Assembly: GCA_023374025.1 (NCBI GenBank)
Contig: SIJG01000032.1
Coordinates: 1,008,441-1,072,440, forward strand
Length of the DNA stretch: 64,000 nt
DNA from: Heterodera schachtii
Lineage: Eukaryota > Nematoda > Chromadorea > Rhabditida > Heteroderidae
Reading direction: 5' to 3'
The translations under genes and the position numbers were made by a program. Below the pieces are notes generated by a model. That model saw nothing but the letters and a program-made list of their open reading frames with translations, was not told where the DNA came from and searched no databases. This document shows positions 21,484 through 33,899 of the stretch, one piece after another (the first letter of the stretch is position 1; every line of letters begins with the position of its first letter).

Positions 21484-23180
21484 TGCGCCAAGGTGGGCCG
21501 CGCCTAGTTGACCCCCGCTTACTTTCGTTTCCTTTCTTCCGCGCCATTATTCGTCCTTCCCCCGCCCTCCCCCGCCAATGCCGCGCCGCCCCATCAAATC
21601 CAATCCGCCCCACCTCCACCACCAGCAGCAGCACCATCTTCGCCGATCCAATCAATCAAAAATCAGAGAGTCATTTGGCGACGATTTGGTGGGGGTGGAC
21701 GACGTCTAATGATGCGGTTTGGGGGGGGGGGAGGGAGGCGCTTTAATTATTGTTTGGTGGGCGATACCGAACGAACTTTGTCACTCGCCCCCCATCGGGC
21801 GGATGCCATTCATATCACATATAAAAATGATAATCTTCAACGAGCAAATCATCATAATCTTTATTTAATTTTCTTTTATAATATTGCAATTTTTATAGTA
21901 AATTTATTAATTTTTTATTTTTATATTTTAATTGGTTTAAATTATTCAAAATAATTCTAGGATTATTGTGTATACTCCTCGGACCCCCAATTTTTTGGCC
22001 ATTTTTTGAGAAATTCCCCGAAAAAAAAATTGCCGGAATGAAGAATGTGGAATTTTAATGCCGAAAAATGCCGAAAAGCGGAAGTCCGGCTCAGAAAAAT
22101 GCCGAAAAAGCCGAATTCCGGCGTCGAAAAAAAAGTCGGAATTCAAAAGAGCAATACGTCCCCATCCCTAAACCATGCCCACAAAATTGTCATCATTAGT
22201 GTTAAATTTGTCTCCACATTTTGCTATTAATCACTTCGCAAAAAAGAAACCCTTCCCAAGGACACAATGAATCAACGCTCTATCGTAAAAACCATACAAA
22301 AAAACACCTATAAAATTGTAAGTTTTTTCGGGTGTGAGAATTGGATCGCGCAGTTGAGATGATGATGATGATGGTTGGTGAAGAAAATTCTTTTTTTGCC
22401 TCCGAGGAATGTTTAAATGTGAATTTTTTTGGGTGGTTGGATTTAATTAATAGTTTTATTTTTCAAATTTCATTTTGTTATGTTTGGTAAATATAAATTT
22501 TAAAATTAACAAATAAAATTTAAAGTTTTAAATTTTAAAATTTTCATGTATTTTTTATAGATCCAATAAATAATAAATTCGTTATTTTCAATTAGACCAT
22601 TTTTTATTATATATGATTTTTATTATAGAAGTTTGAATTTTTTTTTGAATAAAATTATTTACTTAACTTTCAAGAATTTTTCCAAATATCGCTGCAAAAA
22701 TTTGTTTAAAAATTTTTTCTTAAAATTTTCATAATAAGTTTTCTGACTATTTTTTAAATATATTTTTAATTTTTAAATAATTTTATTATTCTTTTCTATC
22801 TTTATTAAACAAATATGCAAAAATAACCCATCTTTTCACACTTTTCTGCACAAATACAATTGTAAAAGTTGAAGCAACATTATTACCTATGTGTCATCAT
22901 GTCATTATTATATAATTGCAGCGCCGAAAGCATTGCGCGTAATCGTCGCGCGCGCACGCGCGATTTGTCACAGCAACAAATTCCATTTCCCAACCAATTC
23001 TATTCAAATGCAATTTGATCGAAAAAATCCCAAAATTTTCATTAGTTTTATATGACCTAAGATGATTAGCTTATTTCTGATATAAAAGTCATCTAAATAC
23101 ATATATGTTAAGCATAAATCTGTGCTCAAAATCAAAAAAAAAATAAGAAAATTTATTCCCGAGAGAGAGTCGAGAGTGAG
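21484..23180. repeat. Direct duplication, unit 2, ending at the Inscuteable-like gene
   Basis: Second copy of the unit at 19790. It ends with gagagagagtcgagagtgag about 55 bases before the start codon at 23230, so it forms the immediate 5' flank of that gene. A cgcgcgcgcacgcgcg run (22948-22963) next to atttgtcaca is kept in both units. It probably contains the promoter, which would mean unit 1 is a spare copy. Confidence 0.8.
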
Positions 23181-23229
23181 GGGATTAGCTTGTTTTCACT
23201 TTCCAAAATTTAGATATTTTATAAATCAT

Positions 23230-26200
23230 ATGGCCAACATTGTCCCTCATGATGGGGTTGATGAAGAATATCTTCGTGAAAATTCTCGGCCCAATTACAC
23301 AGCAGTGATGACAATTGGGCCAAATGAGACAAATGAGGAGGACAAAATGACGACAAATGGTGTGGACAAAAAGACGACAGATGAGACGGAGAAGGACAAA
23401 ATGGCGAAAAATGATTTGGACAAAGGGACGACAGATGTATCGGACAAAAAGACAACAGACGACCTGGATGAGGATAAAATGGCGACAACGAAAAATGGAC
23501 GAAACGGCACTTCAACAATTTTTGTGGGTACGATGAAGGACAATGAGCAGTCATCGTCATCATCATCTTCATCCGATTCATCATCATCATCATCAAATTG
23601 CCAAAAAATGGATGCTCATCCGGCAATGGATGAGAAGGAAGAGGAGGAGGATGAAGATGAACTGCCGTCCCCGGCATCCTCAAATGGGAGGAGGGACGAC
23701 GACAATGGCATTTTTTATCCATCCAAGACGATGAAGAAGAACAACGAAACATCACCGCCAACATCATCATCATCACTGGTGACGGATCAGAAGAACATCA
23801 GCATCCCATCATCCGCTTCATCCTCATCGGCATTGGCATTGGTGGATGATGATGAGCAGAAAATGGCGGCACAATTAGTGGTGCCGGCGGTATTGGTGAA
23901 AGCTGCTTCATCCTCATCTTCGTCATCATCATCATCCCCATCCGCGGAAGAATTTGATGGAGAACGGAAGAGCAAAAATCATTTTCTTCTTCAAATGCCC
24001 TCCGGCAACGGGGAAGAAAAGCAGCAGCAGCAGCAGAAGACATCTGCCGCCGCTGCTACTTCTAGCGGCAAAGCGATGATGAAGAAGATGAAGCAGCATG
24101 CGGCAAAAGCATTGGCCACAATTAATCGTCAGTCGGATGAGTCATTGTTGGACCCAAAAGTTGGCCAATGGCTCCAGGGCTTAAAATGGAGGGCCGAGCT
24201 GGAGACAATGTCGGTGCTTTATGCCAAATCGGTGCCGCCACCAACAACGGCGCCGGCGGCGGCACCAAATATGCCGAAACAAGGGGCCACTGCTGCCGTC
24301 CAACGGGTTGCTCTACGGTAGATTTGGGATCGTAATTTTATACAGTAATTAAAAATTATGGAAAATATTTTTGAAAAAGTGAACGGCCAATTTCTATGTC
24401 CAAAAGTGATGTGTCTGATCGGCATTCGTTGCTGGCATTTGCCAAATCGCATCATTCGGCAATAGCGAATCCACCATCGGCTGCTGGGTGTACATCACCG
24501 CCCAGAATGCGGCGCAAGTTGCAGCAGGACAAATCCAAGCAGTTCAGTGATTATGCCCTCCTCGAAAGGAAAAATTAAAAATTTTAAAGAAAAAATGCAA
24601 ATTTTAATTTTATTAAAATATTCCATTAAAGTTTCCAATTTTTCCTTAAAAAATTACATAATTTTATAGCTCTGATCAGCTCCGATCACATCACCGTTCC
24701 ACTGTTTGTCTGTCTTCTTCTGGCGTCTCTCCATCTCTGGTGATGAATCGTCAGTCCATTGTCATTGTGCCAGCTTCGGCCGGTGAAGGTAAAGCATAAC
24801 TCTCAAAAATGCCAGGAATTGAATCCGAAACTTCATAAAATTTCTGGTCTGAGACTCCAAAAAATTTTTGAAAATTGGCATACCTACCTCTGAAACTCCG
24901 GAAATTTTTGTTTTTCAATTTTTGGAATCGGCAACAGGAATTCCTGGGCTGGCTTCAAAAATTTTCAAAAATGGTATTTTTGATCCCTAAAAAATGCCGG
25001 AAATTGGAATTCTTGGGTTTCAAAATTTTTTGCAAATCGGCAGTTGGAATTCCGCGACTAGGTTTAAAAAAATTTAAAAATTCGCCTCTATCGATCTTTA
25101 AAAAATGCCGGAAATTTGAATTCTTGATTTTAAATTTTACCCAACAGATGGTGGCACCGATGGGGACGAAATGAATCCATTCAACAAAAGCGGGGCAACC
25201 GATTGTGGCACAAATGGTTGCGGCACATTGACCAAATTTGCACAGTCACTGCCCAATGATGCCAGTCTGGGCGAACGCCTAATGGCACAACGGCGGCCCA
25301 CCACCACCACCGACGGCTGGAGACTGTCAACAACGGCACCGGCACATAAGCCGGACCGTCGTGTGCCGTCCCTGACAACAATGGACTATGCCGAGGTGGT
25401 GGAAAATGGGACGGGGATTACACAGGGACAGTCCCCGAATCAAAAATCCTCAACCTTTCCTCGTCCCATCAGTAATCAGTTTTCTTCGGCATGGCATACT
25501 GATCAGTGATCAATTTTCTCCGGCATAACTGATCAGTAATAAGTTTCTTTGACATATCTGATCAGTGGTCAATTTTCTTTGGCATACCTGATCAGTTATC
25601 AGTTTCCTTCGGCATATTAGATCAGTGATCAGTTTTCTTTGGTATCTGATCAGTAATAAGTTTCTTTGACATATCTGATCAGTGGTCAATTTTCTTTGGC
25701 ATATTCCTTCGGCATATCAGATCAGTGATCAGTTTTCTTCGGTCTCTGATCAGTAATAAATTTTCTCCGGCATATCTGATCATTAATAATTTTATTCGGC
25801 ATATCTGATCAGTGATCAATTCTTCGGCAATCTGATCAGTGATTAATTCTTCGGCATATCTCATCAGTGATCAGTTTTCTACGGCATTTTCAGTTGCCAC
25901 TCTGTGATCCGACTGCAGCGGCCAGCAGCAGCAGTGTGTACCAGCCAAGGATCAAATATCGCCGGAACAGAAAGGGCGGTGGAGGCTCATCTGCATCGGT
26001 TTATGCTTGCGGATCAACCGACGGAGGAGGAGGCTTCACAATGCCAACAACTCAACGGCACAAATCACCATTTAGGCACAAGTACATAAAAATATGGCCA
26101 ATTCCTCCAACATTTCTTTATGAGCCTACATATTGGCAAGGTGTTCGGTTATTTAGTCAGTAAATGTTATTTTTTGGCAATTTATCAAAAAATTAAAATT

Positions 26201-29200
26201 TCGGCTGAAATATTTTTGTTAAATTAAAGTCCACATTTTTGAGACAAAATTTTGGATTTGAACCGTTTAAAAATTTAGAACACCGGGCTAAATGGCACTA
26301 ATTAGCAGGCGATCAAATTAAAGTTCCATAGTTTTTTTAATTAACCAAATCCAACAAAAATAGAAAGATTTATCGCAATTTATTGGACTTTTAAATTGGA
26401 AATAACTAAGTAAATGATAGTAATAATATTCATTTATCTCAAATATTTTAAGCATTACCGACTCACCGCCTCTTCGAAGCGGCGGCGCTTTGGCGGTTCG
26501 TCCGATCGCATTTCGGTACAAAAAAAAAAGAAAATTTAAATGCACTTTAATTAATTTTTAATTTTTTTATTAGCCATTCAATACGCGTGAATGAGCTGGA
26601 TGAAAGCAATGAGCTGATGAATATGGAAAATCGGTGAATAATGAAATAATATTGCTTTAAATAAAATCATTTTTCAGTTGCACAAGTTTCAAAAAAAAAA
26701 TTGCTAATTTCAAAAATTTTTGGATAAATTTTGAAGTATTTTTAAAAATTTTATAGGCTAATCAGACAAAATCATGTGCTATTGAATGATGATAACCAAT
26801 AGATGTTTATAATAAATTTGCGTTGCCTTTGCTTCTTTGAAAATTTTTTGAAAAATTAATTTTATTATTTTATTAAAAAATATATTTTTTTTAATTTAAA
26901 ATTGTGTTTTTGGCCCGGAATTTTGAAAAAATTGCCGTGCAGGGACAGGCGGAGGTTATTTTGAAGCAATTTAGCACATTTTCAATGCCTCCCTCAATGT
27001 CCATGTCACTTTTCTGCACATCATCATCCACCAACAAATTCAATTGTGGCGGCGCTGAGGACGAGTCGCCGTACGAGGAGGGCACCGGCAGTCTTGACTC
27101 GGGCCAATGTTCGGGAAGTCAGTAAGAGCACCGATGTGCCAATTAAAGTTTTTGCCAAATTGAGGGCAAAATTTCTTTAAGTTTTACCAGTTTTTGGAGA
27201 TTTTTTTTTTTGCGTTTCTGGATTTCCATGATCGTCCATAAAAATTAATTCCATTTAATTGCCGCCCTGCTAATTAGCGATTTTTCTAAAAATTGAAAAA
27301 CATGTTTTTTGTCTCGGTCTAAGGAAATCGAGTTTTTTTTTGGGTCACACGATGAGATTCTAGTCTTGAGACCAATTCTTAAAGTCTTGAGACCAATTCG
27401 GATAAATATAAACCAGGCTCTCCTCCATTCTTCAACAATTGCACATCGGCAAATGCTTCTGCTCTGGTGCCATCATCGTCGTCATATGCCGCCCATCAGC
27501 CGGCACTTTTGTTGCAACGGCAACATCATAATTATCATTACCATAACAATAATTGGTTCAACACCCATCCGCATCATCAACGACGATGCTCAACAAGTTC
27601 AGAGGCTGGCACAACGGCTTCATCTTCTGTTGAAATGCCGGCGGCAACAAAATTTGGCAGCAACATTGTTGAACAACGGCACAGCAACAGCAGCACCACA
27701 AAAATGCCAAGCTACGCAAGAACTGCCAGTGAGTTGAGCAAAATTTTTATTTGTGGTGGCTCGAGAGTCTCGACAGCTAAATTGAATTTTTGTTTTTCTA
27801 ATTTTTTAGGCTTTTCTAGCAAATTAAGATGGGTTTTTTTCGCAGATTGTATTGCGCAAGTGTTACGCCTTAGCTCCATTATTTTTGCCAATCTTGGCAC
27901 AGTTTCGTCAGAGTGCCGGCGCTTCAATGGCACCAAAAAGTTGTTGAGCAACACAAAAGCGTATGTTGTGGCATGGAAAATTTTATAGTTTTTTCGACCT
28001 ATGTAAATTTTTAATATTTTTTTGAACTCTCTCAGATACATACGTTTGCTTTCTGAGTGTCCATGTGCAGCACAAATGCCTCAATCGGTGAGTATGGGTG
28101 AGAATCTTGGGGTGAATTCGGGTACGGTATTTTCATAAGATACAGTACACAACCCAACTTTCTCGACTTTCAACAATTTTTATTTAAAAAATGAATTTCA
28201 GTACATAAATAAAATATTAATGACACATCCGTTAAAATTCATTGAATTTTTGCTAAGATACCGTATTTACTGAATTACAACAGCCCCTGGGGGCATTATT
28301 TCAACCCCGCCCCTCCTCCCCTTGAAGGGGTGGGGGGTGGGCTTTATTTCAGAGGAGGGTTCGAATTCAAGGGGGGGGGGGCTCAAATTCAGCGAATACG
28401 TTTTTGAAAAATTCTCTCTTTATTAGAGCGATTTTTTCAAAAATTTCCCAAAAATTTTCTAAATTTCCCCTGAAAAAATGCGTAAAGCATTCCATTAACT
28501 AATTGCAGGAGATGGAGTTGGTGCGCCGGGCAATGCAGGACGCGGAGGGCGAGCTGCTCAAGTACGACAATGTGCAGCCCAACGACTATTTGGCTGTTTG
28601 TGTACGGCGAATGCTTGAGCAAACGCTGCTGGTGTTTATCCGAGTGAGTATTACTTTCATCCGGCATACTGTACATATAAAAATTCAGATGACTCAACTA
28701 CGGTACTAGTGTTGTTTTCGTTTCAATAAATTCTCGGCATAATAATTTTAAATTTGTCTGCTAAAATTTGCTATAACAGTTCTTAGATTTTTCAAAAAAA
28801 TCTAACGAATTTTTTTAATTTTGCGTATTTAACTTAGACCTATTGCGAGATATTAAGAATTTCTTAGTTTGTTACTTTGAGAAAAACTCTAGATTCTGAA
28901 GTTTATTGTCGAAAATTGTCGCCATATTGGCAGTTTTTATGAAACGCCATAGCGGCGGAATTTACAAAAATTTTCGGCACGATCTACCTGACTTAATTTT
29001 TTGGGATTTAAATCAATCCCGTGGCAGATCCGATCAAATAAATCGCAGCTTTCATCATTTTTTTTCCAGCTGATCAGCCACTATTTGGCCGAGTGCACAA
29101 ACCATGACCAACTGTTGTTGATAGCGTTGGAACAATTTGTACACCTTCTACTCTTTGGTGACGAGTTGTGCCTGGAGGCGATTCGGGTGGGTTAATTAGG

Positions 29201-31368
29201 GCGAATATAAACCCCAAAATCTAACAAAATTGCTTTTCAAAGCACAAAGCAATGGACAACCTTTTGGCATTGGCACTGGTGCCGTTGACCGGCTCGGACA
29301 CGCTCAAACTGTTGCTGAGGACAATGTCCGTGCTGTGCGGAACTGCCAAGGGGTGCATTCAGTTGTTGTCGGTCAGTTCTTTTAAACTTTGGATACAGGG
29401 ACGAATTAATTAATTAAGGGCGCTTAAAATGCAATCGATTAATTGATCAATCCCATTAAGATCGGCGGATTGGATTTGGTGTTGCGCGTGCTGCGCGACT
29501 CGACCCATGCCGACTGCAGCATTGAGGTCCTGCGGCGGATGGGGGATCTTAAAAAACTGAAAAATTTTAATTTTTTCAAAAATTCTTAACGCTTTTTATA
29601 GTAAACAAAATTTTTTTGTTAAATTTTAGTTTTTTAAATTTTTTTCTTTAAAAATTATAAAAAAAATATGGAAAAAGTCTGTTTTAAAAAATCATAGAAA
29701 AAGACTTAAAAATTTTCAATATGCTTAATCAATTATGTATTTTTTTCTTCTTTTTATTTCTTGTAAATTATAGTTATCTATCGTATTTTGTAAATTACAG
29801 TAGATCACCGTTAATTATTTCAAAATTTTAATTCTTACTATTTTAATAGAAAAAAATCTTTAAGAAAAAAAAAATTACTGTAGGACAATTTTATATATTT
29901 TTTAACTACAGTACTATCATACTTGAAAATTACAGTATGCCATAGCATTTAATTCAAATTTTCCGTGCACTTTTCAGGCTGCCGGCTGCCTGGCCCAGCT
30001 GTGCTCGCCCTCCCACTGTTTCCTGCGCTTGTCGCCCCACTCGCTGCACGCGCTGGTGCCGCGACTGTTGAAACTCGTCGACCACGCGTCGGCGCCCGAG
30101 GCGTTGTTGCTGTGCCTGGCGGCGCTCGCCAATCTGTGCGCACAGTGCGCGGCACCCGCCACAGAGTTACTGTACACGCACAACGCTGTCCTGCGGCTGG
30201 TCAAGGCTGCCGGACGTGAGCACAGTGTTGGCAATTTGTTTGTACAGGAAGAGGTGGGGTAATTTGTGATTAAATTACACAAATAAAAATTTTCAAAAAA
30301 TATTGCAAAATTTTTAGAAAAAAATTGAATTTAAGGATTTTTATAAAAAAAATTTTTTTAAATTAATTGTATTCATTTATATGAGAAAATTTTTTTATAA
30401 ATTTATTTTTAAATAATTTTTGGAAAAATGAATTTTAATTTTTATACATAAATTATAAAATTTTTTAAATCGAAAATTCTTGAAGACTTTTACTAAAATT
30501 AAAAAATAAATCGAATTATTATTTTAAATATTATTTTTTTCTCATTTATTTATGTACTAAAAAACACTGTATACAATTAATTAATCACATAAATCAAAAA
30601 ATGTTAATGATGATTATGCCAATCAATTAAGCTGGTGACCATTTTTACGCGGATGGCCAACCGCGGCTTTGAGCGGGCATTGGTTGCGCAGGGTGCCATC
30701 CCCGTGCTGTGCCGACTGCTCCAATTGGAAGCGGTTTTTGAGTGCCAAAGTCAGCGCCAAAGTGATTTCCAACGTCGCGTTTCCTACAAAGTCTGTGCCG
30801 TCGATAGAATCCATGGGTTTTTTATAAATTTATCATTTTTGTCAGGCAGCTGTTTGTCTTGGCATTCTTGCGTCCACCGGTTCGGGCCTGAAGGCATTGT
30901 ACGAACAGGAAGGCGAGTGAAATGAAATGAGGGGTCAAAATGCCATTCTTGGCACATTGATTTCCATAAATCTTGAAGCCGTTAGGCGCCGTCGAGAAAT
31001 ACTTAGAAAATTTGGACAAATTTTTTAAAAAATTTAGTATAATTTAAAAAAATGGGGGGATAGGAATCACCGGGATTCAGACCCCGAGGGTCGGGATCCC
31101 GGATTTTTTTCATAAAAAATTCCAAGATCTGGATTCTCGAAACTCCGCCGCGAGAACCCGATCGATCCCGTCCGGTCTCTAACAAATGCTCTCAATATTT
31201 TTAGTGCACAAAGTGCTTTCCAAAATACTCCGTTCCGCTTCCGGCACTGTGCCATCATCAACAAATCATGGGATAATGCCGGCAGCGAATGCGCCGCCCA
31301 TCCAACTGATCTGTTCAAGCATCAGCCAGCGATTGCAGCACACCTATCAGCTGGAAACGGCTGTCTGA
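23230..31368 (+). CDS. Inscuteable homologue (armadillo-repeat spindle-orientation adaptor)
   Basis: Eighteen exons are proposed: 23230-24317, 24407-~24538, 24670-24788, 25148-25395, 25894-26081, 26574-26633, 26943-27117, 27417-27728, 27846-27960, 28036-28087, 28509-28643, 29070-29186, 29243-29371, 29461-29526, 29978-30253, 30632-30790, 30846-30912 and 31205-31368. The first exon (362 codons) is Ser/Asp/Lys low complexity. Exon 7 has the acidic EDESPYEEGTGSLDSGQ. From exon 9 the protein is all-helical with armadillo features. Blocks AAGCLAQLCSP, ALANLCAQ, ELLYTHNAVLRLVKAAGRE, VTIFTRMANRGFERAL and AAVCLGILAS line up in order with the C-terminal ARM domain of Inscuteable, which links PAR-3 to the LGN/Pins spindle machinery. 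The intron after 30912 is GC-AG. The exon 2 end and the exon 6/7 joint are unresolved in phase. The start follows a tttag acceptor usable for trans-splicing. Confidence 0.7.
25480..25890 (+). repeat. Minisatellite rich in TGATCA in an Inscuteable intron
   Basis: About thirteen imperfect copies of a 25-33 base unit, roughly ttttcttcggcatatctgat plus cagtgatcag. It fills intron 4 of the gene at 23230 up to the acceptor at 25893, and the last unit merges into that acceptor (acggcattttcag). Confidence 0.85.
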
Positions 31369-32445
31369 TCAGACTGTTTTATGTGCTATCTTGGGCTGAT
31401 ATGTTTGGGATATTATGTATACACATAGTAGATCACTCTCTCTGATCACTTACTGATTATTGATTGGTTTGTCTATATATATTTATATATATATAAGAAA
31501 AGGCATTTATTTATATTCTAAAATTATTTTATAAAGCCGTGCCATTAAATTTATGACGATGTTACGGTATGTGTCTTTTCTTATTACGTTCCATCTTTTT
31601 CATCGAATCTTTGATCTGCTATACATATATTGTTTCAACAATTTTATTGGCAAAAAAAAATGAAATGAAATTTCAAAAGCGCAAATCTCGGCACTTTTTG
31701 TACGAGTTGCTTTAAAAATGGTTAAACCCGGACAAATATGGTAGCATTTGAAAGCTCTTGGTGCGCTAGGTCTAACAATATCAGAGCATGAAGTCGATCT
31801 GCTGACGGTCATAATAAACCTAGTTTTAGACCGATTAAAATTCTAAAAAACCCAAAATAGGTGCTATTGGGAAAATAATTTGCTAAAAAATTTCAAATTT
31901 AGGGATGTGTAAAATGAAATATTTATTCAAAAAAAGTAACCAAATCATTATTGAGATATAAATAATTTTTTTTTTCAAATTTAAACTTCTTGTCAAGAAA
32001 ACAAATAAGGAGATAAATTTTTTGGAGACGAATTTTTTAGAAAATTTTTGCATTTATTATTATGGGGGGTGTATTTTCAGAAAATTTTGTGTCGATTTGG
32101 AGCCCTATTTATGATGGAAAAAATGAATTTTGAGCGTGGAATTTGGGGTCAATTCTCTGATTCGACTAACCCTGAGGGCGATTTGTCGAACGCAAAAGAG
32201 GGATCTTGAAAATTGACTATTTACCTAATAAATTTCGCTAAATTTTCCAATTTTTCTGCGTTCGACAATCCTTTCCTCGTGCGTTCGAACGCAAGAGGAG
32301 GGGCTGAATAATTCCTAAAATTTTGCCTATTTTATTTTTAAATCTCATTAAAAATTTCCTAAATTCTCTTAAAAAGTTGACCCAAAATTTGGTCATTTTT
32401 TGGTGAAAATCTGTTAACAAATCACAATCAAATTTCCCAAATTAT
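31369..32445. other. AT-rich intergenic DNA
   Basis: 3' flank of the Inscuteable-like gene with a TATATA run (31475-31495), then AT-rich sequence. No coding exon, tRNA or clear repeat is recognised, apart from two copies of gcgttcga near 32190-32290. Confidence 0.5.
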
Positions 32446-32514
32446 AATTGTTAATTGGTTATGGTTCCCTAATCAGCAGAATGAATAGTGGCCATCCATT
32501 TACTTTCCTCTTTT

Positions 32515-32765
32515 CTCTCCCTCTTTTGCGTTGTCTGCCTTTTTTCTCTCTCTCTCTCTCTTTATTCTCCATCTCTATGTGTCTCTTTCTATTCTCCATC
32601 TATCTTTCTCTCTCTATTCTCCATCTCTCTCGCTTTATTCTCCATCTATCTCTCTCTCTCTATCTCCATCTCTCTCTTCTGTGTTCTCCTTCTCTCTCTC
32701 TCTCTCTCTTTTTATTTTCCATCTCTCTCTCTCCCCCTCTTTATTCTCCATCTCTCGCTTTTGTT
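32515..32765 (+). repeat. Pyrimidine microsatellite
   Basis: TCTCTC runs are interrupted by tttattctccatctctctct in at least seven imperfect copies. All three forward frames are open because the tract lacks stops; none is a gene. GC-richer sequence to 33000 follows (cgcttttcccc etc.) without a supported exon. Confidence 0.85.
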
Positions 32766-33311
32766 TTTCTCTATCAGTCGGTTTTCTTCGTACCCCAAGG
32801 CGTTTTGCTTAGTGTCTGCTGCTGTCGCACTGTCTCGCTTTTCCCCTTTCACTTTACTCATGCACACACACTCCATCTTTGCTTCTCTGTGTGCGTTTCC
32901 GTGTTCTTCAGCAGTGCGCTGTCGCTTTTCCTCCCCGAGGCGAACTTTCTTTGCGTTCTCTCGCTTTTCCTTTTTCCACCGGCGGGCGGATCGGAGAGCA
33001 AAAATGCATGCCTAATTAAGGAGATTTGATTTTTCGAGGTGGATTAAGTGCATTTTCGTATTTCATTTGATTTGAATTGATGAAAAAATAGCAAAATGTT
33101 GAGTAACAATTTTAAATAAGATGGATCCTTTAATTATATATGCAAAAAAAAGGTTTAAATTCATTGATCCAATTTCGTAAGCGCATTTTTATGTATTTAG
33201 TCGGTGCATTCCGTCGATGGTATTAATTTTGTTAACTTAAATTGCCAAAAATAGATGTGTACATACATATGTAAAGTTCGATAAAACAGATCAGAGAAGA
33301 TATATTTTTAG

Positions 33312-33684
33312 GTAAAAACCCAACTCGTACTAGGCCAACTCGTACTGTTTTTCGACAAAAAAAAATCGTCATAACTTTTGTTAAAGTCGGCCAAATTAAA
33401 CATTCTTGGTATCATTCAATAGCCCTTAAAATTCTCTATCTATCCACCATGTTTCAAAAAATTTGATCAAGTTAAAAAAAAGTTATGGACAAAAACAAAT
33501 TTGTTTTTTTTTACGATTTTTGGTCATAACTTTTTTGAAAAGCAATAAAATTTATAGATAGAAAACGTTAAGGGCTATCGAATTATACCAAGAATGTTTA
33601 ATTTGGTCGACTTTAAAAAAAGTTATGACGATTTTTTTGTCGAAAAACAGTACGAGTTGGCCTAGTACGAGTTGGGTGTCGTCC
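33312..33684. mobile_element. 373-bp foldback element with 10-bp flanking repeat
   Basis: Inverted ends contain acccaactcgtactaggcc, aactcgtactgtttttcgac on the left and the exact reverse complement on the right, with the 'gtcataac' core inside. The flanks are ATATTTTTAG at 33302-33311 and again at 33685-33694. A poly-G run (33698-33715) follows. Confidence 0.85.
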
Positions 33685-33844
33685 ATATTTTTAGAGGGGG
33701 GGGGGGGGGGGGGGGGAATTTAAACAAAATTTCATAACAAAATTTACTTAAAAAAAAAACGTCGCCCAAAAGCCGGTTTTAAAAACCTCGTCAAAATACA
33801 TAGGCATTTGGACCCGCCGCTTTTTCCACGGTATGGAAAAAGAA

Positions 33845-33880
33845 GTGCCATGGGTTCAAGTCCCACCGGGCGAGAGTCCT
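33845..33880 (+). repeat. tRNA 3'-half-like sequence (B box and T arm)
   Basis: tgggttcaagtcccaccggg cgag is the T arm and 3' acceptor strand of a tRNA, one base different from the tRNA-like element at 54133. The similarity continues into the flank (ccttttatgcttctac against ccttttgtgttctac). No A box or anticodon arm is present. The shared flank suggests copies of one retroposed element. Confidence 0.6.
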
Positions 33881-33899
33881 TTTATGCTTCTACAAAATG

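Noticed and set aside
19812..21954. Proline/alanine-rich open frames present in both direct-repeat units.
   Set aside because: The frames are not in the same register after G-tract length changes between units, and they lack splice context; I treat them as composition effects.
23219..24043. Minus-strand open frames opposite the first Inscuteable-like exon.
   Set aside because: Met/His/Ser-rich products are antisense images of the TCA/GAT/GAC codon runs of the plus-strand exon.
25480..25890. CRISPR-like array of short repeats.
   Set aside because: Repeats are contiguous without unique spacers, and the window is eukaryotic; it is an intron minisatellite.
29949..30282. Overlapping frames on both strands at the GC-rich exon 15.
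   Set aside because: Only the plus frame joins neighbouring exons in phase and matches the Inscuteable ARM pattern; the others are shadows.
32448..33029. Three overlapping open frames of 90-190 codons.
   Set aside because: They run through a TCTC microsatellite, which lacks stop codons in every frame.
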